Positions 61,119 to 64,000 of a stretch of DNA of 64,000 nucleotides are shown one piece after another. Source of the stretch: Ruminococcaceae bacterium YRB3002 (lineage in GTDB: Bacteria > Bacillota > Clostridia > Saccharofermentanales > Saccharofermentanaceae); NCBI GenBank assembly GCA_900099715.1, contig FMTG01000005.1, positions 20,046 to 84,045 of the forward strand, read 5' to 3'. The position numbers were made by a program, and so were the translations under genes. The stretch's first letter is position 1. Every line of letters starts with the position of its first letter. The notes under the pieces are model-generated. The model was not told where the DNA came from. It made no database searches and worked only from the letters and a program-made list of their open reading frames with translations.

Positions 61119-61634
61119 TTATTCCTCACTATCTTCGAAATATTGTTCCAACCGTTTCCTGCCTCTCGAAAGCCTCGTCTGAATGGTGCTTACCGGGACA
61201 TCGAGTATAGCTGCAATTTCTTTGATGCTATACCCGTCACCATAAAACATCATGATCGGTACCCTGTATTTTTCATCCAGCTGCTCTAAGGCTTCCTTTA
61301 ATTCCAAATTGCTTTCATCCTCATGAAAGGCAAGTTCTTCATGCTCACTAATATCTACAGTTTCTATTCTCTTATTCCTGATATCGTGGCACTTATTAAT
61401 CAGAATCCTTGTCATCCATGTCTTAAAAAACTTGTTGTCTCGAAGGGAACTAAGCCGTTCCCAACATGCAAGGATAGTTTCCTGTATCGCATCTGCAGCA
61501 TCTGCATCATTCATCAGTATTGCGACCGCAATTCGATACATATCCTTCGTATAAAGGTTCATTAGTTCAGTAAAGGCTTCAGGATCCCGCCTTTTTGCCT
61601 TTTGTATCAATTTGAAGTTCTCTGTATTACTCAT
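61119..61634 (-). CDS. ECF-type RNA polymerase sigma factor
   Basis: 171 residues with sigma region 2 (EAFTELMNLYTKDMYRIAVA, DADAADAIQETILACWERL, FFKTWMTRILINKCHD) and region 4 (LDEKYRVPIMMFYGDGYS, then IKEIAAILDVPVSTIQTRLS). Region 3 is absent, so it is group 4. The frame is open to 61691, but ATG at 61634 is preceded by AGGAG at the right distance. Co-transcribed with the anti-sigma gene; both lie inside the tRNA-Arg island. Confidence 0.92.
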   Translation of the reverse strand: MSNTENFKLIQKAKRRDPEAFTELMNLYTKDMYRIAVAILMNDADAADAIQETILACWERLSSLRDNKFFKTWMTRILINKCHDIRNKRIETVDISEHEELAFHEDESNLELKEALEQLDEKYRVPIMMFYGDGYSIKEIAAILDVPVSTIQTRLSRGRKRLEQYFEDSEE

Positions 61635-61812
61635 TAAACTTCTACTCCTGTGCGCGCATTGCTGTAAAGCATCGGTCAGAGCGTCCTCCACTTCTGCTCT
61701 ACATTACATTAGACGGAAATTTCATCCCAAAAATCCCATTTAGAATTCAATTTTAATGCAAAAACGGTCATTCTTTCGAATAACCGCTATGTAAACACAT
61801 TTATTATGATTC

Positions 61813-62127
61813 TCAGACTTGAGGATTCATTCCAAAATTGCCAAACGCATCCAAAATCGCCATTTCTTTTTGCGGAGTGCAATTTGGCCTGCGTGGCTTC
61901 TCTGCTCTTGGGAGATTATGATTAACTCTTTCAATCATCCCGTATTTGCGTTTAACTTGTGCAATATTCAAACTCGTTACATTTAACCTGGTCTTATCTT
62001 TTACATGCTTTTTAATCTCACCATACGAGGTTTTCCCATGAGCAGCAGAAAGATCCATATCCTCTTCAGACATCTCCACACGCAGCTTTCCTGCAGATAT
62101 ATCAATTCTCTTGGAAGGAAGGACTAG
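61813..62127 (-). pseudogene. C-terminal remnant of an RNA methyltransferase (RlmD/TrmA-type tail)
   Basis: Residues such as MSEEDMDLSAAHGKTSYGEIK, then SLNIAQVKRKYGMIERVNHN and the final LDAFGNFGMN match the C-terminal extension commonly found on clostridial uracil-5 RNA methyltransferases. The catalytic part is missing upstream, and the 5' border lies beside the palindrome at 62165. An ATG at 62079 could start an 88-residue product. Confidence 0.65.
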
Positions 62128-62164
62128 TCAAAAAGGAACTATAAAAATTATCGGCTATCTTATA

Positions 62165-62193
62165 CAACTTCGTCCACAAAGTGGACGAAGTTG
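62165..62193. repeat. Perfect 13-bp palindrome next to the partial att copy
   Basis: CAACTTCGTCCAC-AAA-GTGGACGAAGTTG, a perfect stem with a 3-nt loop. It could be a terminator or a recombination-related site; the third att-like copy begins 15 bp further on. Confidence 0.7.
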
Positions 62194-62207
62194 TTCATTC
62201 TCATATT

Positions 62208-62229
62208 TCGAACCTCCGACCCACAGCTT
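62208..62229 (-). repeat. Partial third attachment-site copy
   Basis: 22 bp identical to 62320-62341 inside tRNA-Arg (T-arm to anticodon arm). It suggests a second integration or an internal recombination within the island. Confidence 0.75.
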
Positions 62230-62261
62230 TGCGCCACAATTGGATATTTCACGTTTCCGGA

Positions 62262-62290
62262 CAAACAAAAACAGGGGCAAAACCCCTGTT
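62262..62290 (-). terminator. Terminator just downstream of tRNA-Arg
   Basis: AACAGGGG/CCCCTGTT stem; on the minus strand followed by TTTTTGTTTG. It replaces the displaced original terminator at 58056-58088, so it probably came with the integrated element. Confidence 0.82.
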
Positions 62291-62301
62291 TATAAGCATT
62301 T

Positions 62302-62378
62302 TGGTGAGCCACGGGGGACTCGAACCTCCGACCCACAGCTTAGAAGGCTGTTGCTCTATCCAGCTGAGCTAGTGACCC
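62302..62378 (-). tRNA. tRNA-Arg (TCT anticodon)
   Basis: Acceptor GGGTCAC pairs with GTGGCTC (two G-U pairs), D arm GCTC/GAGC, anticodon loop CTTCTAA (anticodon UCU), T loop TTCGAGT, encoded CCA. The T-stem GGAGG/CCCCC has one A-C mismatch, possibly because the 3' half was supplied by an integrating element. Processed together with tRNA-Gly, 5 bp upstream. Confidence 0.9.
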
Positions 62379-62383
62379 ATATG

Positions 62384-62457
62384 TGGAGCGGGTGATGGGA
62401 ATCGAACCCACGTGGTCAGCTTGGAAGGCTGAAGTTCTACCATTGAACTACACCCGC
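62384..62457 (-). tRNA. tRNA-Gly (TCC anticodon)
   Basis: Acceptor GCGGGTG pairs with CACCCGC, anticodon stem TCAGC/GCTGA with loop CTTCCAA (anticodon UCC), T arm TGGGTTCGATTCCCA, encoded CCA. First gene of the tRNA-Gly/tRNA-Arg transcript. Confidence 0.96.
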
Positions 62458-62489
62458 GTATTAGCGCTGCATCACTGCAACGCTAAATT

Positions 62490-62518
62490 AGTTTACACTA
62501 TTGAATTTAAATTGTCTA
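62490..62518 (-). promoter_or_regulatory. Promoter of the tRNA-Gly/tRNA-Arg operon
   Basis: Minus strand: -35 TAGACA (62513-62518), 17-bp spacer, -10 TAAACT (62490-62495). A TTAGCG/CGCTAA hairpin (62461-62486) lies between the start site and tRNA-Gly. The remaining stretch up to 62690 holds no gene that I can support. Confidence 0.72.
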
Positions 62519-62693
62519 TATCGAATTGAACTTAGCCCGATCAGGGTTTGTCAATATAAGGGGGTTCCTGCTGCTGATCATATTGACCAAAACAAGACCG
62601 CTGCCCATGATTCCGGTGCAGACCTCCGGATTCAGGTTCTTTTCGTCTTATATTTTATAATTATTCTTAATATTTCGCACCATTATAAATCAT

Positions 62694-62720
62694 AAAAAAG
62701 ACTCCGGAAGATCCGAAGCC
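62694..62720 (-). terminator. Terminator of the SH3 lipoprotein gene
   Basis: Minus-strand stem GGCTTCGGA/TCCGGAGTC (two G-U pairs) followed by TTTTTTATG. Confidence 0.82.
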
Positions 62721-62745
62721 TTTGGTTAATCATTTCGCGCGGGGA

Positions 62746-63189
62746 TCAGGTGGGCTGGGATGCCTTGACATACTCGCCTGATACATAGAAGCCATCCTGC
62801 GTCTTGTACCAGCCGTTGTTTGTGGAAGCTACCACCACAACAGACTGACCGCGGGTCAGTGTTCCAGCTATATCATAGTTCGTTCCCGGGCCTCTCCTGA
62901 TACGGAGAAAGTTACCGGCTGACACATGTGCATAAAGTGTAACCTCACCATTTGCTACCGTCGTCTCGGTCCATGTCATCTCAACAGTCTCAGAAGTCTC
63001 CAGAGGTCCTGAGTACACAGGCAGTGTAGCCGCTGTAGTCGTTGTAGTTGTTATGGTAGCAATGGTCGTTGTAGTCGTGGTGCTGGAAGCCGATGTCTCA
63101 ACAGGCTTCTTGCCGCATCCTGCGCACGCAATAAGGATCGAACTAACCAAAGCAACGGATACGATCATAAACTTATCAGCACGTCTCAT
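62746..63189 (-). CDS. SH3-domain lipoprotein
   Basis: About 147 residues. The signal peptide ends in lipobox ACAGC; then comes a Thr-rich linker (TTTTTTIATITTTTTT) and a bacterial SH3 domain (about 85-145: NFLRIRRGPGTNYDIAGTL, GWYKTQDGFYVSGEYV). SH3b domains bind cell-wall peptides or proteins. Three start codons lie in tandem (TTG-ATG-ATG) after AGGAGG; the last, 7 bp away, is chosen. Single-gene unit with its own terminator. Confidence 0.85.
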   Translation of the reverse strand: MRRADKFMIVSVALVSSILIACAGCGKKPVETSASSTTTTTTIATITTTTTTAATLPVYSGPLETSETVEMTWTETTVANGEVTLYAHVSAGNFLRIRRGPGTNYDIAGTLTRGQSVVVVASTNNGWYKTQDGFYVSGEYVKASQPT

Positions 63190-63272
63190 CATCAATCCTC
63201 CTAAAAGTACCTTATCTCGATATTCTGATTATCTCACACATCTTTTGTAATTTATATGTAAATTGTGTGACA

Positions 63273-63854
63273 TTAACTTTTGAGCAAATAGAAAGTCTCG
63301 TGGTCCCGGAATTTGCCGTTGATGCTCATATATGACATTCTCGTCCCTTCATAAGTAAAACCGCACCTCTCAATAAGACTGATACTCCTGTCATTCTCCG
63401 GCAGCACGAAAGCCTCGATCCTGTGCAGCCTCACTTTATCAAACATCATCTGACACGATTCCTTAACAGCTTCTGTCATATAACCCTGACCGGTGTGGTC
63501 CTTATCCAGATGATATCCGATCTGTGCCAGCATCATTCCGCCGTAGGCGATATTAAAGAACGACACCCTCCCTATTATCGTCCCCGGATCATCTTTCAGT
63601 GTGATCCACAGGGGCACGAGCCTGTTGCGCTTGAACTCCCTCACATCGTAATCCAGGTATTCCTTCTGAGCCTGTGCCGTATAGTAGGTATCCTCATGTG
63701 TCTGGGCAAACTGTTTATGAAAATCTTTATTGCGCACAACATAATCAGTCACTTTACGCCAGGCACTGCGTTTCAGGACAGACATTCTCAGACGATCCGT
63801 GATGATCCCCGTCACCTCGTCCCCATATCTTTGCTCAATGAGTTCATATGACAT
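63273..63854 (-). CDS. GNAT acetyltransferase (RimJ/RimL-type)
   Basis: 193 residues with the RimJ-like GNAT pattern: TDRLRMSVLK, then IGRVSFFNIAYGG, the CoA-binding IGYHLDKDHTGQGYMTEAVK, and HRIEAFVLPENDRSISLIERCGF followed by RDHETFYLLK. It probably acetylates an N-terminal amine or small molecule. The first residues (SYELIEQRYGDEVTGI) precede the domain. It faces the repeat region at the right end of the window. Confidence 0.88.
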   Translation of the reverse strand: MSYELIEQRYGDEVTGIITDRLRMSVLKRSAWRKVTDYVVRNKDFHKQFAQTHEDTYYTAQAQKEYLDYDVREFKRNRLVPLWITLKDDPGTIIGRVSFFNIAYGGMMLAQIGYHLDKDHTGQGYMTEAVKESCQMMFDKVRLHRIEAFVLPENDRSISLIERCGFTYEGTRMSYMSINGKFRDHETFYLLKS

Positions 63855-63896
63855 CTCTTGCGCCCCCGATTGTTCTATGTGACTATTCTAACACAC

Positions 63897-63996
63897 GACT
63901 TGCCTGTTTGAGCATGAAGGACACCCGCTTTCCGCAAGGGAATTTAATAGCCCTTCACGCGCAGTTAAGTCCGAAGGACTTGCCTGTTTGAGCATG
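63897..63996 (+). repeat. Two copies (one partial) of the 43-nt structured repeat
   Basis: Partial copy 63897-63916 (20 nt) and full copy 63954-63996, in the same orientation with starts of the shared part 80 bp apart. The full copy is exactly the complement of 18883-18925. CCTTCACGC at its left border pairs with GCATGGAGG at its right, and GCATGAAGG after the first copy pairs with CCTTCACGC before the second, so each copy lies in a hairpin context. The array may continue beyond the window. Confidence 0.85.
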
Positions 63997-64000
63997 GAGG

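Overview
The window looks like a chromosome segment of a Gram-positive anaerobe of the class Clostridia, probably a gut or rumen lineage near Lachnospiraceae or Oscillospiraceae. The support is indirect: moderate GC content, strong AGGAGG-type ribosome sites, a T-box leader on leuA, a DUF975 protein, cell-wall-binding repeats, SPQTG-anchored surface proteins, and a GlnRS instead of sole reliance on the amidotransferase route. No rRNA, CRISPR array, complete prophage or intact transposase was seen. Most genes lie on the minus strand.

Layout. 0-3.8 kb (+): glnS, a DUF975 membrane protein, a TerB-like protein and a TraX-family membrane protein. 3.9-9.6 kb: uracil salvage (upp-uraA, minus) faces a DUF523 gene across a shared promoter region, followed by a minus-strand trio (flavin reductase, GNAT-Ogt fusion, solute-binding lipoprotein). 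9.6-18.7 kb: tRNA-Thr, leuA under a leucine T-box, and a tightly packed operon proC-rnhA-nudix-ftsK-cinA(C-terminal)-murJ. 18.8-27 kb: tRNA-Trp, a structured repeat, an XRE membrane regulator, an acetyltransferase, a CPBP protease and a surface block (cell-wall-binding repeat protein plus two paralogous SPQTG proteins).

27-41 kb is one minus-strand run of ten closely spaced genes behind a single good promoter at 41.03 kb: a PIN-like/kinase fusion, a VWA protein, a membrane PP2C phosphatase, a coiled-coil acidic protein, an M18 aminopeptidase, cardiolipin synthase, an SAH/MTA-type deaminase, a heterodimeric ABC exporter and murD. The first three form a kinase/VWA/phosphatase signalling triad joined to envelope-maintenance genes. 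41-45.7 kb holds PH-domain protein, sirtuin with a histone-H1-like tail, membrane MutS-like ATPase and lysA. 45.8-55.1 kb holds a type II topoisomerase pair (parE-parC) coupled to a deacetylase-like membrane protein, a BspA-type LRR protein, a MscS channel and a lipoprotein.

55.1-62.4 kb is accessory DNA. It has a 65-bp tandem repeat array, a long hairpin, a 32-residue peptide gene with its own strong promoter and terminator, an L,D-transpeptidase, and then a roughly 4.2-kb island between a tRNA-Arg 3' fragment (58.1 kb) and the complete tRNA-Arg (62.3 kb). The island holds higBA, an ECF-type sigma/anti-sigma pair and several broken genes (AbiEii, GHKL kinase, RNA methyltransferase tail), with a third partial att-like copy inside. 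The window ends with tRNA-Gly, an SH3 lipoprotein, a GNAT acetyltransferase and further copies of the 43-nt structured repeat seen after tRNA-Trp.

All assignments come from reading sequence and recalled family motifs. No database search or folding program was run.
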